Assembly: GCA_030696695.1 (NCBI GenBank)
Contig: JAUYRP010000001.1
Location: 1 to 64,000, forward strand
Length of the DNA: 64,000 nucleotides
Direction of reading: 5' to 3'
DNA from: Methylophilus sp.
GTDB taxonomy: Bacteria; Pseudomonadota; Gammaproteobacteria; Burkholderiales; Methylophilaceae
The first letter of the stretch is position 1, and every line of letters starts with the position of its first letter. The notes under the pieces were generated by a model. It had not been told where the DNA came from and did no database searches. It was given only the letters and a program-made list of their open reading frames with translations. The translations under genes and the position numbers were made by a program. Shown in pieces: positions 9,353 to 21,067 of the stretch.

Positions 9353-10116
9353 TATCTGACCTCAATGCCGTGTTGATACATGTAGGCTTTTGCTTGTTGT
9401 ACCGTATATTCGCCGTAGTGGAAAATGCTCGCCGCTAATACAGCATCTGCACCACCCAACGTCACACCTTCTACTAAGTGCTGTAAGTTACCCACACCAC
9501 CAGAGGCAATCAATGGCACATCTACCGCGTCTGAAATAGCGCGATTGAGTGGATTATTGAATCCAATTTTTGTACCATCTCTGTCCATGCTGGTCACTAG
9601 CAACTCTCCAGCACCCAAACTGACCATATGTTGCGCCCATTTCACTGCGTCAAGGCCTGTAGGTTTGCGACCTCCATGGGTAAACACTTCCCACTCGAAT
9701 GGTTGATTATCAACCTTTTTTGCATCTATCGCTACAACGATACATTGCGAACCAAAACGACCCGCAGCATCTTCCACCATTTTAGGATTGAGCACAGCCG
9801 TAGTATTAATGCTGACTTTGTCTGCGCCAGCATTCAATAAGCGGCGCACGTCTTCTACTTGACGCACTCCGCCGCCCACAGTAAGTGGAATAAATACTTG
9901 AGAAGCAACTTCTTCGATGATATGTAGAATCAAATCGCGATTGTCAGAACTCGCGGTAATATCTAAAAAGGTAAGCTCGTCTGCACCTTGATCGTTATAG
10001 CGTTGCGCGATCTCAACTGGGTCACCGGCATCGCGTAACTCAAGAAAGTTGACGCCTTTTACCACACGCCCATCGGTTACATCCAAACAAGGAATGATGC
10101 GCTTAGCTAAACCCAT
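9352..10116 (-). CDS. hisF: Imidazole glycerol phosphate synthase, cyclase subunit
   Basis: HisF is a 254-residue TIM barrel that uses ammonia from HisH to form imidazole glycerol phosphate and AICAR. The start is [20 protein letters not shown]; catalytic Asp residues lie in CLDVTDG and in [11 protein letters not shown]. The frame is open 37 codons further upstream, but that stretch lies inside hisA. The chosen ATG shares one base with the hisA stop (TAATG), a classic coupling overlap. Confidence 0.97.
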   Translation of the reverse strand: MGLAKRIIPCLDVTDGRVVKGVNFLELRDAGDPVEIAQRYNDQGADELTFLDITASSDNRDLILHIIEEVASQVFIPLTVGGGVRQVEDVRRLLNAGADKVSINTTAVLNPKMVEDAAGRFGSQCIVVAIDAKKVDNQPFEWEVFTHGGRKPTGLDAVKWAQHMVSLGAGELLVTSMDRDGTKIGFNNPLNRAISDAVDVPLIASGGVGNLQHLVEGVTLGGADAVLAASIFHYGEYTVQQAKAYMYQHGIEVR

Positions 10117-10856
10117 TAGGCACTCAATTCGTCTGCCAACGCCTGCGCTGCTGCAAAATCCAAAGTACCTTCGTAAATGGCACGGCCTGTAATGGTGCCG
10201 ATAATACCTTCGCTCGCCACGGCACACAGCCTACGCACATCGTCTAAGTTGGTGACCCCCCCACTCGCAATCACCGGGATTGTGAGCGCTTGCGCCAATG
10301 CCACAGTGGCTTCAATATTAACACCAGTAAGCATGCCATCTCGACCAATGTCAGTATAGACAATACTTTCCACGCCATAGTCTTCAAATTTTTTCGCCAA
10401 ATCAATCACATCGTGACCGGTTAGTTTAGACCAGCCATCAACGGCTACTTTGCCATCCTTGGCATCTAAGCCCACCATGATTTGACCTGGAAAAGCATAA
10501 CAAGCTTCATGCAAAAATCCTGGATTTTTAACGGCGGCGGTGCCGATGATGACATAACTGATGCCGTCATCAAGATAGCGCTCAATGGTATCCAAATCGC
10601 GAATACCACCACCCAACTGAATGGGAATGTCACCACCCACTGCACTGACAATCGACTTGATGGCGCCCTCATTCACTGGCTTGCCAGCAAATGCACCATT
10701 TAAGTCTACCAAGTGTAAGCGCTTACCGCCTTGGTCCACCCAGTGGCGCGCCATCGCACCAGGGTCTTCAGAGAAAACTGTAGACTCCTCCATTAAACCT
10801 TGTTTTAAGCGTACGCAGTGGCCGTCTTTGAGATCAATTGCAGGAATGATAAGCAT
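10116..10856 (-). CDS. hisA: ProFAR isomerase
   Basis: HisA (246 residues) is a TIM barrel that isomerises the ProFAR aminoaldose to PRFAR by an Amadori rearrangement. The N-terminal [20 protein letters not shown] carries the first catalytic Asp, and the second lies in [12 protein letters not shown]. It lies between hisH and hisF as expected. Confidence 0.97.
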   Translation of the reverse strand: MLIIPAIDLKDGHCVRLKQGLMEESTVFSEDPGAMARHWVDQGGKRLHLVDLNGAFAGKPVNEGAIKSIVSAVGGDIPIQLGGGIRDLDTIERYLDDGISYVIIGTAAVKNPGFLHEACYAFPGQIMVGLDAKDGKVAVDGWSKLTGHDVIDLAKKFEDYGVESIVYTDIGRDGMLTGVNIEATVALAQALTIPVIASGGVTNLDDVRRLCAVASEGIIGTITGRAIYEGTLDFAAAQALADELSA

Positions 10857-10905
10857 GGTCGTGATAAATAAATATTAGAAAAATCAATAAAACAAATTCA
10901 TTGGG

Positions 10906-11550
10906 TTAAGGTTGCCAGTGTACGAAATTACGCAATAATTGTAACCCTGCTTGCGCACTTTTTTCTGGGTGAAACTGCACTGCAAACAAATTATCTTTCG
11001 CAATCGCACAAGTAAACGGTTCTGGATAGCTAGTTTCCCCTGCTACCATCGCAGCATCTGCAGGGCATACATAATAACTATGTACATAGTAAAAACGATC
11101 GTGGTTTGCAATATTTTGCCAAAGCGGATGCGTCATCGCCTGCTCTACTTGATTCCATCCCATATGCGGCACTTTCAACTTCTGCCCTTGCGCGTCATGC
11201 ATATCTGCTTGAGCGAAACGCTTTACAGTCCCAGCGAACACACCCAGACCAGCAGCACCGCCTTCCTCAGAACGCTCAAATAACATTTGCAAGCCAATAC
11301 AAATACCTAAAAAAGGTTTTTGCTTGGTCGCCTCTATCACCACCTGCCTCAGTCCGCGCGTGTCTAGTTCACGGATACAGTCAGGCATAGCACCCTGGCC
11401 CGGAAAGACCACTCGCTCGGCATCTGCAATCTGCTGCGGGTCACTAGTCACAACCACCGTGTGGTCTGGCGCCACATGCTCTAGCGCTTTTGAAACCGAG
11501 CGTAAATTACCCATGCCATAATCTACTACGGCGATATTCATGTTTTTCAT
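10906..11550 (-). CDS. hisH: Imidazole glycerol phosphate synthase, glutaminase subunit
   Basis: HisH (214 residues) is a class I glutamine amidotransferase that feeds ammonia to HisF. The nucleophile is in FLGICIGLQMLFE and the His/Glu pair is in VQFHPEKSAQAG. The alternative start two codons in (MNIAVVDYGMGNL) fits the family N-terminus slightly better. A 49-bp AT-rich gap separates it from hisA. Confidence 0.96.
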   Translation of the reverse strand: MKNMNIAVVDYGMGNLRSVSKALEHVAPDHTVVVTSDPQQIADAERVVFPGQGAMPDCIRELDTRGLRQVVIEATKQKPFLGICIGLQMLFERSEEGGAAGLGVFAGTVKRFAQADMHDAQGQKLKVPHMGWNQVEQAMTHPLWQNIANHDRFYYVHSYYVCPADAAMVAGETSYPEPFTCAIAKDNLFAVQFHPEKSAQAGLQLLRNFVHWQP

Positions 11551-11568
11551 TTCAGTAGCAGCAAGGGT

Positions 11569-12162
11569 TTATAAGCTGCCCTTGGTCGAGGGCGTAATGC
11601 CAGCCATGCGTGCATCAGGGGTCACCGCCATGCGTAAGGCACGGCCAAATGCTTTGAAAATAGTTTCCGCTTGATGGTGTGAGTTATGGCCTTTCAAGTT
11701 ATCAATATGCAAAGTGACCAATGCATGATTTACAAACCCTTGAAAGAATTCATGAAATAAATCAACATCAAATTCGCCAATCGCCGACCTTGTGAACTCG
11801 CAATTAAATGACAATCCTGGTCTGCCAGACAAATCCAGTACTACCCTGCTAAGCGCCTCATCTAAAGGCACGTAAGCATGGCCATAACGGTTGATACCCT
11901 TTTTATCGCCAAGTGCTTTTAGGAATGCCTGACCCAGAGTAATGCCAATGTCTTCTACTGTGTGATGCGCATCGATATGCAAATCACCTTTTGCTTGCAC
12001 ACGAATGTCCATCATACCGTGACGTGCAATTTGATCTAGCATGTGGTCTAAAAAACCCAAGCCAGTATTGAATTCTGAAACGCCAGTACCATCCAAATGA
12101 ATGGAAACTGTGATTTGTGTTTCTAAGGTATTGCGGGAAACTTCTGCTTGACGCATGGCCAT
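11569..12162 (-). CDS. hisB: Imidazoleglycerol-phosphate dehydratase
   Basis: This is the monofunctional 197-residue dehydratase; the HisB phosphatase half of the enterobacterial fusion is absent. The metal-binding His motifs [12 protein letters not shown] and [16 protein letters not shown] are intact. It restarts the his run downstream of hps and its terminator, so hisBHAFIE may have its own promoter in the 95-bp gap at 12163-12257. Confidence 0.96.
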   Translation of the reverse strand: MAMRQAEVSRNTLETQITVSIHLDGTGVSEFNTGLGFLDHMLDQIARHGMMDIRVQAKGDLHIDAHHTVEDIGITLGQAFLKALGDKKGINRYGHAYVPLDEALSRVVLDLSGRPGLSFNCEFTRSAIGEFDVDLFHEFFQGFVNHALVTLHIDNLKGHNSHHQAETIFKAFGRALRMAVTPDARMAGITPSTKGSL

Positions 12163-12257
12163 GTCATCTTTAAAAATATGGGAGTACTAAAAATTATGTT
12201 AATCAATCATTTAACAACATTTTAACCTAAACAGCACCGCACTGGCAAAATGGAAAC

Positions 12258-12286
12258 AAAAAAGCCGACCTGTGGTCGGCTTTTTT
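12258..12286 (-). terminator. Intrinsic terminator after hps
   Basis: An 11-bp stem (AAAAGCCGACC, loop TGT, GGTCGGCTTTT) has A/T runs on both sides, so it can work in both directions. It closes the hps transcript (minus strand) and physically splits the his cluster. Confidence 0.85.
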
Positions 12287-12299
12287 AATCATACAATGA

Positions 12300-13169
12300 T
12301 TATTGTGCTTCTGGTGCTGGCTCAGCAGGTGCTGCTTCTTCTGCTGGTGCAACTTCTTCCATAGGCGCAGCTTCAGGAGCTGCTTCCATTGGTGCTTCTT
12401 CAACCGCTTGCTCTGTTGCAGCTGGCGCTTCTGCCGCTTCTTCAGGCGCTTTGTTTGTTAATAGTGACAACACTAACAATGCTGCACCAATAGCAATTGC
12501 CCATGGCAACCATTTAAAACCACCAGCTGAAGCACTTGAACCATGTGCCAAACCTGTGATTTCTTTTGCTGATGCTGCTGGATCTGCTGCGCCATAAATC
12601 GCCGCGCCTGCCACTACAATGTCCGCACCTGCATCCACAACTTGTTTTACTGTTGCAGCTTTTACGCCACCAGCTACAGACACTTTAGCACCTGTTTTCA
12701 AGCCAGTAACCAATGCTAAGTCAGCAAATGGCGTTTGACCAGCAGCTTGTTGGTCTAAACCAGTGTGCACGCCAATGATGTGTGCGCCTAATTTAGCCAC
12801 TTCTAATGTGCGAGCTTTTTTGTCTGTAACGTTAATCAAGTCAACTTGTGCTTGTTTGCCGTATTTGTTTGCAACATCAATTACACCTTTGATAGTACCG
12901 ATGTCTGCTGTACCCAATACTGTGCAGATATCTGCACCAGCTTTGTAGAATGGCTCAGCTTCGTAGAAGCCAGCATCCATTGTTTTCAAGTCAACTAAGA
13001 TTTTGTTGTTTGGGAATTTAGCGCGCAGTGTTTTAAGTAATTCAATACCGTTATGCTTGATGCATGGTGTACCGATTTCTAAGATGTCTACGTGTGGAGC
13101 AACTTTCGCTGCTAATGCAACTGTTGCGTCAAAATCTAGTGAATCTAATGCCATTTGGGTTTGTGCCAT
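12300..13169 (-). CDS. hps: 3-hexulose-6-phosphate synthase with C-terminal membrane helix and acidic tail
   Basis: Residues 1-210 are a complete HPS (MAQTQMALDSLDFDATVALA; catalytic-site stretches ILVDLKTMDAGFYE and GVHTGLDQQ; C-terminal VVAGAAIYGAADP), the aldolase that fixes formaldehyde onto ribulose 5-phosphate in the RuMP cycle. Ordinary HPS ends near there. This one continues with a linker, a hydrophobic helix (about 220-240, WLPWAIAIGAALLVLSLL) and a tail of some 50 residues built from Ala, Glu and Pro. The start is the ATG after GGAGGAAGAGG; a nine-codon longer reading is less likely. It interrupts the his cluster between hisC and hisB and has its own terminator. The tail's function is unknown; membrane anchoring is an inference. 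Confidence 0.93.
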   Translation of the reverse strand: MAQTQMALDSLDFDATVALAAKVAPHVDILEIGTPCIKHNGIELLKTLRAKFPNNKILVDLKTMDAGFYEAEPFYKAGADICTVLGTADIGTIKGVIDVANKYGKQAQVDLINVTDKKARTLEVAKLGAHIIGVHTGLDQQAAGQTPFADLALVTGLKTGAKVSVAGGVKAATVKQVVDAGADIVVAGAAIYGAADPAASAKEITGLAHGSSASAGGFKWLPWAIAIGAALLVLSLLTNKAPEEAAEAPAATEQAVEEAPMEAAPEAAPMEEVAPAEEAAPAEPAPEAQ

Positions 13170-13392
13170 AATGCCTCTTCCTCCGAACTCGCTCAATATT
13201 CGATTAAAAATTTAATATTTTGTAGTTTATAGAATTAAATTTTACAAAATATCATTTGCACGTTTTGTACATTCTCGCATCATAACCGCAAATGCTGTGT
13301 TTTTTCAACAATTTAGTCACAATTGACTAAGATTTTGTTGCAAAACTATTTACAAAAGTGGTGCAGAAAAAACTGCATGCTTGATTGCCAAA

Positions 13393-14451
13393 CTAAACAA
13401 TCGCCTTCAACACGTTGACTAAGCGCTCTGACTCTGCATCTGTGCCAATTGTTATGCGTAGATATGGTGCAATGCGCGTTGGTTTTTTAAAATGGCGCAC
13501 AATAATATTATGTGCACGCAACTTGGCAGTCAGCGCCTCGCCATCATGCTTAGGGTGAGTCGCAAATATAAAATTAGCCCCAGAGGGCAACACAGAAAAA
13601 CCCAGCACTTCCATCGCTTCAACCAATAGAGTGCGTGTAGCAATTACTTTTGCACAGGTACTATTGAAATAATCAACATCTTGCATCGCCGCCACAGCGC
13701 CCGCCTCTGCAAACCGATCTATTGGGTACGAGTTAAAACTATCTTTGACGCGAATCAGTGCTTCAATCAAGTCTGGGTGGCCAACGGCATAACCAACCCT
13801 TAACCCTGCTAGCGATCGGGCTTTTGATAATGTATGCGTAACAAGCAGATTGGGATATTGCTGAATTAAGTGCACTGCGGACTCGGTACCGAAATCCACA
13901 TAGGCTTCATCTACCACCACCACTGAATGCTGATTTGCTTTGAGCAATCGCTCAATTTTCGCTATCGCCAAAGGGACGCCCGTGGGTGCATTGGGGTTCG
14001 GGAAAATAATTCCGCCGTTGGGACGTAAATAGTCTTCAACATCAATTTCAAATGCCGCATTCAAAGGGATAGTTTCGGTTTGAATGCCATATAAACCACA
14101 ATACACTGGATAGAAGCTATAGGTGATGTCTGGAAATAATAATGGTTGGTCGTGCTGAAATAGCGCATGAAATACATGTGCCAGCACTTCATCCGAGCCA
14201 TTGCCCACAAATACCTGATTATTTTGCAAACCATGAAACTGCGCTATCGCTGATTTTAACTTATCAGAATTAGGGTCTGGATACAGCCGAAGCGTATCTG
14301 CCGCCTCTACTTGCAATGCAGCAATCACTTTGGGGCTTGGACCATAAGGGTTTTCGTTGGTATTTAACTTTAGTAAATCGTTGAGTTTTGGCTGTTCACC
14401 AGGAACATAAGGCGTGAGCCGATGTACTAGAGGGCTCCAGAACTTACTCAT
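13393..14451 (-). CDS. hisC: Histidinol-phosphate aminotransferase
   Basis: This 352-residue fold-type I PLP enzyme transaminates imidazole acetol phosphate with glutamate. The PLP-binding lysine lies in [20 protein letters not shown], and the Asn/Pro motif in [10 protein letters not shown]. Its start overlaps the hisD end by 8 bp. The 223-bp gap downstream, before hps, is AT-rich and probably holds the hps promoter, although I cannot define it. Confidence 0.95.
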   Translation of the reverse strand: MSKFWSPLVHRLTPYVPGEQPKLNDLLKLNTNENPYGPSPKVIAALQVEAADTLRLYPDPNSDKLKSAIAQFHGLQNNQVFVGNGSDEVLAHVFHALFQHDQPLLFPDITYSFYPVYCGLYGIQTETIPLNAAFEIDVEDYLRPNGGIIFPNPNAPTGVPLAIAKIERLLKANQHSVVVVDEAYVDFGTESAVHLIQQYPNLLVTHTLSKARSLAGLRVGYAVGHPDLIEALIRVKDSFNSYPIDRFAEAGAVAAMQDVDYFNSTCAKVIATRTLLVEAMEVLGFSVLPSGANFIFATHPKHDGEALTAKLRAHNIIVRHFKKPTRIAPYLRITIGTDAESERLVNVLKAIV

Positions 14452-15742
14452 TTAAACGATACTCTGCTGAACGTGCGTGTGATTGCAAGCCCTCACCATG
14501 CGCAAGGGTAGAAGCAATTTTGCCCAATGTCTGCGCACCTTGGTTAGACACCATAATCAAACTAGAACGTTTTTGAAAATCGTATACGCCGAGCGGACTG
14601 GAAAAGCGTGCAGTGCGTGAGGTAGGCAATACGTGGTTTGGCCCAGCACAGTAATCACCAAGCGCCTCGCAAGTATCACGCCCCATAAAAATAGCACCCG
14701 CATGCTTAATTTTTTTGCTGAATGCGTAAGGCTCTTCCACTGATAACTCTAAGTGTTCAGGTGCAATGTAATTGCTGATGTCTGCGGCTTCTTCTAAATC
14801 TTTGACCAAAACAAGCGCGCCGCGATTTTCTAAAGAAGTCTTGATGATGTCTTTACGTGGCATTTCTTCTAATAATTTTTCTATACTTGCCGCCACCTTG
14901 TCTAAAAACGCTGCATCAGAAGACAACAAAATGGATTGTGCAAGTTCGTCATGCTCTGCTTGACTGAACAAGTCCATGGCAATCCAATCTGGATTGGTTT
15001 TACCATCGCAAATCACCAAAATTTCCGACGGCCCTGCCACCATATCAATGCCGACCACGCCAAACACACGACGCTTTGCCGCAGCGACATAAGCATTGCC
15101 AGGGCCAGTGATTTTATCGACTTGAGGCACGGTCTCTGTACCGTAAGCCAATGCACCTACCGCTTGCGCACCACCAATGCAGAATACGCGGTCTACACCT
15201 GCAATCGCAGCAGCAGCCAATACCAATGCATTTTTCTCGCCATTGGGTGTTGGTACGACCATGATGAGTTCGTTTACACCCGCTACTTTGGCAGGAATTG
15301 CATTCATCAGCACACTAGATGGGTAAGCTGCCTTGCCTCCTGGCACGTACAAACCCACTCTGTCTAACGCAGTCACCTGCTGCCCCAATAGCGTGCCATC
15401 GGCCTCTGTATAGGACCAAGATTGCATCACTTGTTTTTCATGATAGCTACGCACACGATCAGCCGCTGCTTGTAGTGCAGCACGTTGCTCAGCTGGCAAA
15501 CTTTCTAACGCTGACTTCAATTCAGCTTGGGTCAGTTCAAGCTCGGCCATATGACTGGCGTTGGTTTTATCAAAACGGTTGGTATATTCCAACACCGCAG
15601 CATCACCACGTGCTTTCACATCTTTTAAAATGTTAGCTACCACCACATCCACGCTGTCATCCTGCGCAGTTTCAAAAGCCAATAAAGCCTTCAAATCAGC
15701 ATCAAAGCTTGCGTCTAAGGTGGATAAACGTCTAATTTTCAT
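14444..15742 (-). CDS. hisD: Histidinol dehydrogenase
   Basis: HisD (432 residues) carries out the last two oxidations to histidine using NAD and a zinc ion. Family signatures are [34 protein letters not shown] and the zinc-ligand region [16 protein letters not shown]. It is full length. Its stop overlaps hisC. Confidence 0.97.
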   Translation of the reverse strand: MKIRRLSTLDASFDADLKALLAFETAQDDSVDVVVANILKDVKARGDAAVLEYTNRFDKTNASHMAELELTQAELKSALESLPAEQRAALQAAADRVRSYHEKQVMQSWSYTEADGTLLGQQVTALDRVGLYVPGGKAAYPSSVLMNAIPAKVAGVNELIMVVPTPNGEKNALVLAAAAIAGVDRVFCIGGAQAVGALAYGTETVPQVDKITGPGNAYVAAAKRRVFGVVGIDMVAGPSEILVICDGKTNPDWIAMDLFSQAEHDELAQSILLSSDAAFLDKVAASIEKLLEEMPRKDIIKTSLENRGALVLVKDLEEAADISNYIAPEHLELSVEEPYAFSKKIKHAGAIFMGRDTCEALGDYCAGPNHVLPTSRTARFSSPLGVYDFQKRSSLIMVSNQGAQTLGKIASTLAHGEGLQSHARSAEYRLNE

Positions 15743-15762
15743 ACCAATCTACTTTCAGAAAT

Positions 15763-16398
15763 CTATTGTATTGCGCGTGCAAAGCTATCAATAATCGGCT
15801 GCAATTGCTGACGGTTAAGTTTTAACGAAGCTTGATTGACCACCAAACGTGAACTGATTGCGCCAATCTCCTCTACAGCTTTGAGGTGGTTTGCACGCAA
15901 AGTTCCACCAGTACTCACCAAATCAACAATTGCATCTGCTAGACCCACCAGCGGACCTAACTCCATTGAACCATACAGTTTGATTAAATCGACATGCATG
16001 CCTTTGTCTGCAAAGTGTTCGCGTGCAGCTTTAACATACTTAGTCACCACTTTGAGACGCGCGCCTTGGCGAATACTGGCTTCGTAATCAAAATCTTCAC
16101 GCACGGCCACCATCATTTTGCATTTTGCAATATTTAAATCCAGTGGTTGATACAAGCCTTCACCACCGTGCTCATCTAATACATCCTTACCGGCAATACC
16201 CAAATCTGCTGCGCCATATTGCACATAGGTGGGCACATCCGTGGCACGCACAATAATCAAGCGCACATCGTCACGATTGGTCGGCAAAATAAGCTTGCGT
16301 GAAGACTCTGGATTTTCAAGCGCATGAATACCTGCCGCGGCTAAGAGTGGCGTGGTTTCTTCAAATATTCGGCCTTTACTTAATGCGATAGTAATCAT
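15763..16398 (-). CDS. hisG: ATP phosphoribosyltransferase, short form
   Basis: HisG (211 residues) starts histidine synthesis from ATP and PRPP. It is the short form (HisG-S), which lacks the C-terminal regulatory domain and in other bacteria needs the HisZ subunit; no hisZ is in this window. Motifs: [31 protein letters not shown] and the PRPP loop [16 protein letters not shown]. It is 2 bp from murA and 20 bp from hisD. Confidence 0.95.
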   Translation of the reverse strand: MITIALSKGRIFEETTPLLAAAGIHALENPESSRKLILPTNRDDVRLIIVRATDVPTYVQYGAADLGIAGKDVLDEHGGEGLYQPLDLNIAKCKMMVAVREDFDYEASIRQGARLKVVTKYVKAAREHFADKGMHVDLIKLYGSMELGPLVGLADAIVDLVSTGGTLRANHLKAVEEIGAISSRLVVNQASLKLNRQQLQPIIDSFARAIQ

Positions 16399-16400
16399 AT

Positions 16401-17681
<1,281 letters not shown>

Positions 17682-17990
17682 TTATGCTTCAGTCAACATG
17701 GTTTGCAATTCACCACTTTCGTACATAGCACGCATGATGTCGGCACCACCAATAAACTCACCCTTTACGTATAACTGTGGAATGGTCGGCCAGTTGGCAT
17801 ATTGCTTAATGCCTTCACGAATCGCTTGATCTTGCAGCACATCTATTGCGATATATTTTGCACCACATGCATCTAAAATCTGCGTGGCCAAATTAGAGAA
17901 TCCGCATTGTGGAAATTTTGGGCTACCTTTCATGTAAAGTACGACATGATTATTGGTAACGGTTTCTTTGATTGTTGCTTGTGTATCCAT
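17682..17990 (-). CDS. grxD: Monothiol glutaredoxin (Grx4/GrxD type)
   Basis: This 102-residue monothiol glutaredoxin has the CGFS active site in SPKFPQCGFSNLA. CGFS glutaredoxins bind a glutathione-ligated 2Fe-2S cluster, often in a complex with a BolA protein, and serve in iron-sulfur delivery. The neighbouring BolA-like gene 23 bp upstream supports this pairing. The start MDTQATIKE follows TTGGAGA; a longer open frame upstream is unlikely to be used. Confidence 0.94.
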   Translation of the reverse strand: MDTQATIKETVTNNHVVLYMKGSPKFPQCGFSNLATQILDACGAKYIAIDVLQDQAIREGIKQYANWPTIPQLYVKGEFIGGADIMRAMYESGELQTMLTEA

Positions 17991-18013
17991 ATTTTCTCCA
18001 AATTCAATATTTG

Positions 18014-18265
18014 TTATGCGTGTGCATTCATTTGTTGCCACTGCTGTGGGGTGTAGGTTTTCATCGAAAGCGCATGGATTTCTGCGCGCATACGGTCACC
18101 CAATGCTTGGTAGACCAGTTGATGCTGTTGCACCATGCGTTTGCCTTCAAAGGCCGGGCTCACAATAACTGCTTCAAAGTGAGTGCCATCATCCCCCAAA
18201 ACGCGAATGTAATCGCATGCTAATCCCTGCTGAATATAGCCTTCTAACTGTTGCGCACTTAACAC
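18014..18265 (-). CDS. BolA-like protein (IbaG/YrbA type)
   Basis: This 83-residue BolA-family protein contains the conserved FEGKRMVQQHQLVYQALGD stretch with the histidine that helps bind the glutaredoxin-shared cluster, and GDRMRAEIHALSMKTYTP. Position next to murA is typical of ibaG. It likely works with the CGFS glutaredoxin encoded just downstream. Confidence 0.9.
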   Translation of the reverse strand: MLSAQQLEGYIQQGLACDYIRVLGDDGTHFEAVIVSPAFEGKRMVQQHQLVYQALGDRMRAEIHALSMKTYTPQQWQQMNAHA

Positions 18266-18332
18266 CCTATGTCCTTCACTATTGTTTTACAAATCCAACC
18301 GATGTTGTTAAATCACTCGTGTTGGATGAATC

Positions 18333-19121
18333 CTAACCACGTAATTTATAACCAGATTTTAGCATTTTTAGACATAGCCATGCTAATGCCAATAAAAACG
18401 CCGTCACTACAATTAAGCTAATCCAAGGGGATACATCGCCTTGTCCAAAGAAACCGTATCTAAAGCCATCAATCATGTAAAAAAACGGGTTGAATTTTGA
18501 CACGATCTGCCAGAACGGTGGCAGTGAATGTATGGAGTAAAATACACCTGATAAAAATGTAAGTGGCATGATGACAAAGTTTTGAAACGCTGCCATTTGA
18601 TCGAATTTGTCTGCCCAAATACCTGCAATAATGCCGAAGGTCCCTAATAACGCACTACCCAACAATGCAAACGTGATGATCCAAACAGGATGAGTGATAG
18701 GCACCTCAACAAACCAAATCGACACTAAATAGATGCTCAAACCCACAAACACGCCGCGAATGACAGATGCCGCCAAGAATGCAGAAAAAAACTGCAAATA
18801 GGTGAGCGGTGTGAGTAAAATAAATACCACATTCCCCATCACTTTAGACTGAATTAGGCTAGAGGAACTATTCGCAAATGAGTTTTGTAATAGAGACATC
18901 ATGATTAAGCCAGGCACCAGAAATGCGGTATACGGCACCCCTTTATAGACCTGCACATGGTCTGCCAATACATGCGAAAAAATCAGTAAATAAAGCAATG
19001 CTGTTAACACAGGAGACGCCACCGTTTGAAAGGCCACACGCCAAAAGCGTAAAAGTTCTTTCTTAAACAAGGTGTAAGGTCCACGCCAATGCGATGGCAT
19101 GTAGGTATCAATCAAGTTCAT
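18333..19121 (-). CDS. ABC-2 type exporter permease (YadH-like)
   Basis: This 262-residue membrane protein has six predicted transmembrane segments and an ABC-2 signature region (PLTFLSGVFYSIHSLPPFWQ). It pairs with the ATPase gene that overlaps its start by 4 bp. The family resembles YadGH and polysaccharide/drug ABC-2 exporters; the substrate cannot be told from sequence. The pair lies between mlaFEDCB and bolA. Confidence 0.9.
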   Translation of the reverse strand: MNLIDTYMPSHWRGPYTLFKKELLRFWRVAFQTVASPVLTALLYLLIFSHVLADHVQVYKGVPYTAFLVPGLIMMSLLQNSFANSSSSLIQSKVMGNVVFILLTPLTYLQFFSAFLAASVIRGVFVGLSIYLVSIWFVEVPITHPVWIITFALLGSALLGTFGIIAGIWADKFDQMAAFQNFVIMPLTFLSGVFYSIHSLPPFWQIVSKFNPFFYMIDGFRYGFFGQGDVSPWISLIVVTAFLLALAWLCLKMLKSGYKLRG

Positions 19122-20041
19122 ACGCCCCCCACCAATGACATAAATACATCTTCCAAATCTGCTTCTATCAACTGCATATCTTCAATCTCAATATTGGCTT
19201 TGCGCAATTCAGCCAGCACTAGCTCCACTTGCGTAAATTCTGATAAACCCAAGGTGAAAACAGCATTTTCCCCGTGCTTAAGCAAAGGCAACAAACTGGC
19301 GGGCAATGGCGCATGCTTGAGTGTTAAACGCAGATTTTTAGCAGCGTGTGATTTAAGTAAGTTAGCGGTAGTATCGAGCGCAACTATTTGACCTTGTTTC
19401 ATCATTGCCACGCGCTCGCACAAGGTTTCTGCTTCTTCTAAATAATGCGTTGTGAGAATAATAGTGTGCCCATCGCGATTCAATTGCTTGATAAATGTCC
19501 ATAGCATTTGGCGCAACTCAACATCAACGCCCGCGGTTGGCTCATCCAGCACAATCACTGGCGGCCTGTGCGCCAACGCTTGTGCAATCAGTGCGCGGCG
19601 CTTCATACCGCCCGACAGTTTGCGCATGTTGGTGTGCGCCTTATCAGTAAGGCCCAAACCTTCAATCACTTCGTCGACCCATGCATCATTTTCTGGCCCG
19701 CGACCAAAATAACCTGCTTGAAAACGCAGCATTTCTCGCACATTAAAGAACGGATCAAACACCAATTCTTGTGGTACCACACCCAAAGCCATACGTGCAC
19801 GTTGATAATCCGAGATAACATCATGCCCCATGATGGCCACTTTACCAGCGCTAGGCTTTAACAACCCCGCCATGATATTGATCAGGGTAGATTTGCCTGC
19901 GCCATTGGGGCCAAGCAGCGCAAAAAACTCACCCTGCTCAACGGTCAAATTAACCCCGTTGAGCGCATTGAGTGGCCCAAACTGTTTATGTACTTGCTGA
20001 ATCTGTATCGCTGGTATGGTCAAATCTTTCCCAAACATCAA
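19118..20041 (-). CDS. ABC exporter ATPase (YadG-like)
   Basis: This 307-residue nucleotide-binding protein has Walker A LLGPNGAGKSTLINI, the signature LSGGMKRRALIAQAL, Walker B VIVLDEPTAGVD and the H-loop in ILTTHYLEEAE. The C-terminal 80 residues are an extra domain found in the YadG/DrrA-like group. It energises the ABC-2 permease encoded next. Confidence 0.93.
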   Translation of the reverse strand: MMFGKDLTIPAIQIQQVHKQFGPLNALNGVNLTVEQGEFFALLGPNGAGKSTLINIMAGLLKPSAGKVAIMGHDVISDYQRARMALGVVPQELVFDPFFNVREMLRFQAGYFGRGPENDAWVDEVIEGLGLTDKAHTNMRKLSGGMKRRALIAQALAHRPPVIVLDEPTAGVDVELRQMLWTFIKQLNRDGHTIILTTHYLEEAETLCERVAMMKQGQIVALDTTANLLKSHAAKNLRLTLKHAPLPASLLPLLKHGENAVFTLGLSEFTQVELVLAELRKANIEIEDMQLIEADLEDVFMSLVGGV

Positions 20042-20053
20042 TCATTGAAGAAC

Positions 20054-20092
20054 AAAAAAACTAAACCCCAACCCTTAAGATAAGGACTGGGG
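20054..20092 (-). terminator. Intrinsic terminator of the mla operon
   Basis: On the minus strand a stem made of CCCCA/TGGGG and CCTTA/TAAGG with a small internal bulge is followed by a T run (forward A-tract at 20054-20060). It separates mlaB from the ABC exporter genes. Confidence 0.7.
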
Positions 20093-20125
20093 TCGAACAT
20101 CACAAGCGAATAGCTAATGAATCAG

Positions 20126-20407
20126 TTAAATAAATGCGTCCACACCATACAACTGCATTAAGCTATTCAGGTTCTCTGGCACATTGACCAAAGAAAGCTC
20201 TACGTTTTCTGCATTGGCTCGGCGCTTTAACTCTAAAATCAGACTAATCGCCGATGTGTCCACATCGGTTACTTTTGAAAAATCGAGCTGCGCAGGACTT
20301 TCAAAACGCAATGCCTTGCTTGCATTCACCACCTGCGTGACGTGGTCAATAATCAAATCACCCGATAATACCCAGCGGTTTGATTCTTGTGTAATGGCTG
20401 CCCACAT
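20126..20407 (-). CDS. mlaB: STAS-domain protein of the Mla system
   Basis: This 93-residue single STAS domain has LDFSKVTDVDTSAISLILELK, with the conserved D-T/S loop. In the Mla pathway MlaB binds the ATPase MlaF and is needed for assembly of the MlaFEDB complex. It is the last gene of mlaFEDCB and starts 18 bp after mlaC ends. Confidence 0.9.
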   Translation of the reverse strand: MWAAITQESNRWVLSGDLIIDHVTQVVNASKALRFESPAQLDFSKVTDVDTSAISLILELKRRANAENVELSLVNVPENLNSLMQLYGVDAFI

Positions 20408-20425
20408 ACTAGCTCCAAATACAGT

Positions 20426-21028
20426 TTAATTGGCTTTAGCCGCGCCGTTTTTCTCAGCCAGTTTTTTTATCAAACTGTCCAAGCCATTTTGGCGAATCTC
20501 TTGCGCAAATTGGCTACGATAATTGGTGACTAAACTGACACCTTCAATCACGATGTCATACACTTTCCAGCTTTCAGATTGTTTTTCCAAAGCATAATCC
20601 ACTGCTATTGGCTGACCACCTTGCTGCAAGATGGATGTCTTCACCGTGGCATTGGTAGCGCCATCAGCTAAACGTAAAGGTTTATATTCAATCACTTGAT
20701 TTTTATATTTAGACAAAGCAGTTGCATAAGTGCGAAGCAATAAGGTTTTGAATTCATTTTGAAAAGCACTTTTTTGATCTGGCGTCGCTTTTGTCCAATT
20801 TTTACCCAACACTAGTCGCGATACTTTTTCAAAATTAAAATTGGGCAGTATTTTTTCTTCGGCCAATTTGAATATTTTTTCTTGGTTACCAGCTTGAATA
20901 TCTTTATCTGCCTTCACTACGGAAAGCACATCATCCGCGGTTCTTTTCACCAATTCATCAGGACTTTCGGCTGCTATTGTCACAGTACTTAATAGTAAGA
21001 AACTGAGCGCAGTGATTAATTGTTTCAT
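20426..21028 (-). CDS. mlaC: Periplasmic phospholipid carrier MlaC
   Basis: This 200-residue secreted protein has a signal peptide cleaved near TIAAESPDE and the Ttg2/MlaC domain (ILPNFNFEKVSRLVLGKNW; VYDIVIEGVSLVTNYRSQFA). MlaC ferries phospholipid between the outer-membrane MlaA complex and the inner-membrane MlaFEDB complex. Gene order places it between mlaD and mlaB. Confidence 0.95.
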   Translation of the reverse strand: MKQLITALSFLLLSTVTIAAESPDELVKRTADDVLSVVKADKDIQAGNQEKIFKLAEEKILPNFNFEKVSRLVLGKNWTKATPDQKSAFQNEFKTLLLRTYATALSKYKNQVIEYKPLRLADGATNATVKTSILQQGGQPIAVDYALEKQSESWKVYDIVIEGVSLVTNYRSQFAQEIRQNGLDSLIKKLAEKNGAAKAN

Positions 21029-21067
21029 GCTGTTTAATCCTTAAATTGTTTTAAATTCTTGTTATTG

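Noticed and set aside
14936-15636. Plus-strand frames inside hisD
   Set aside because: They run antisense to a full-length, well-conserved hisD and have no family features.
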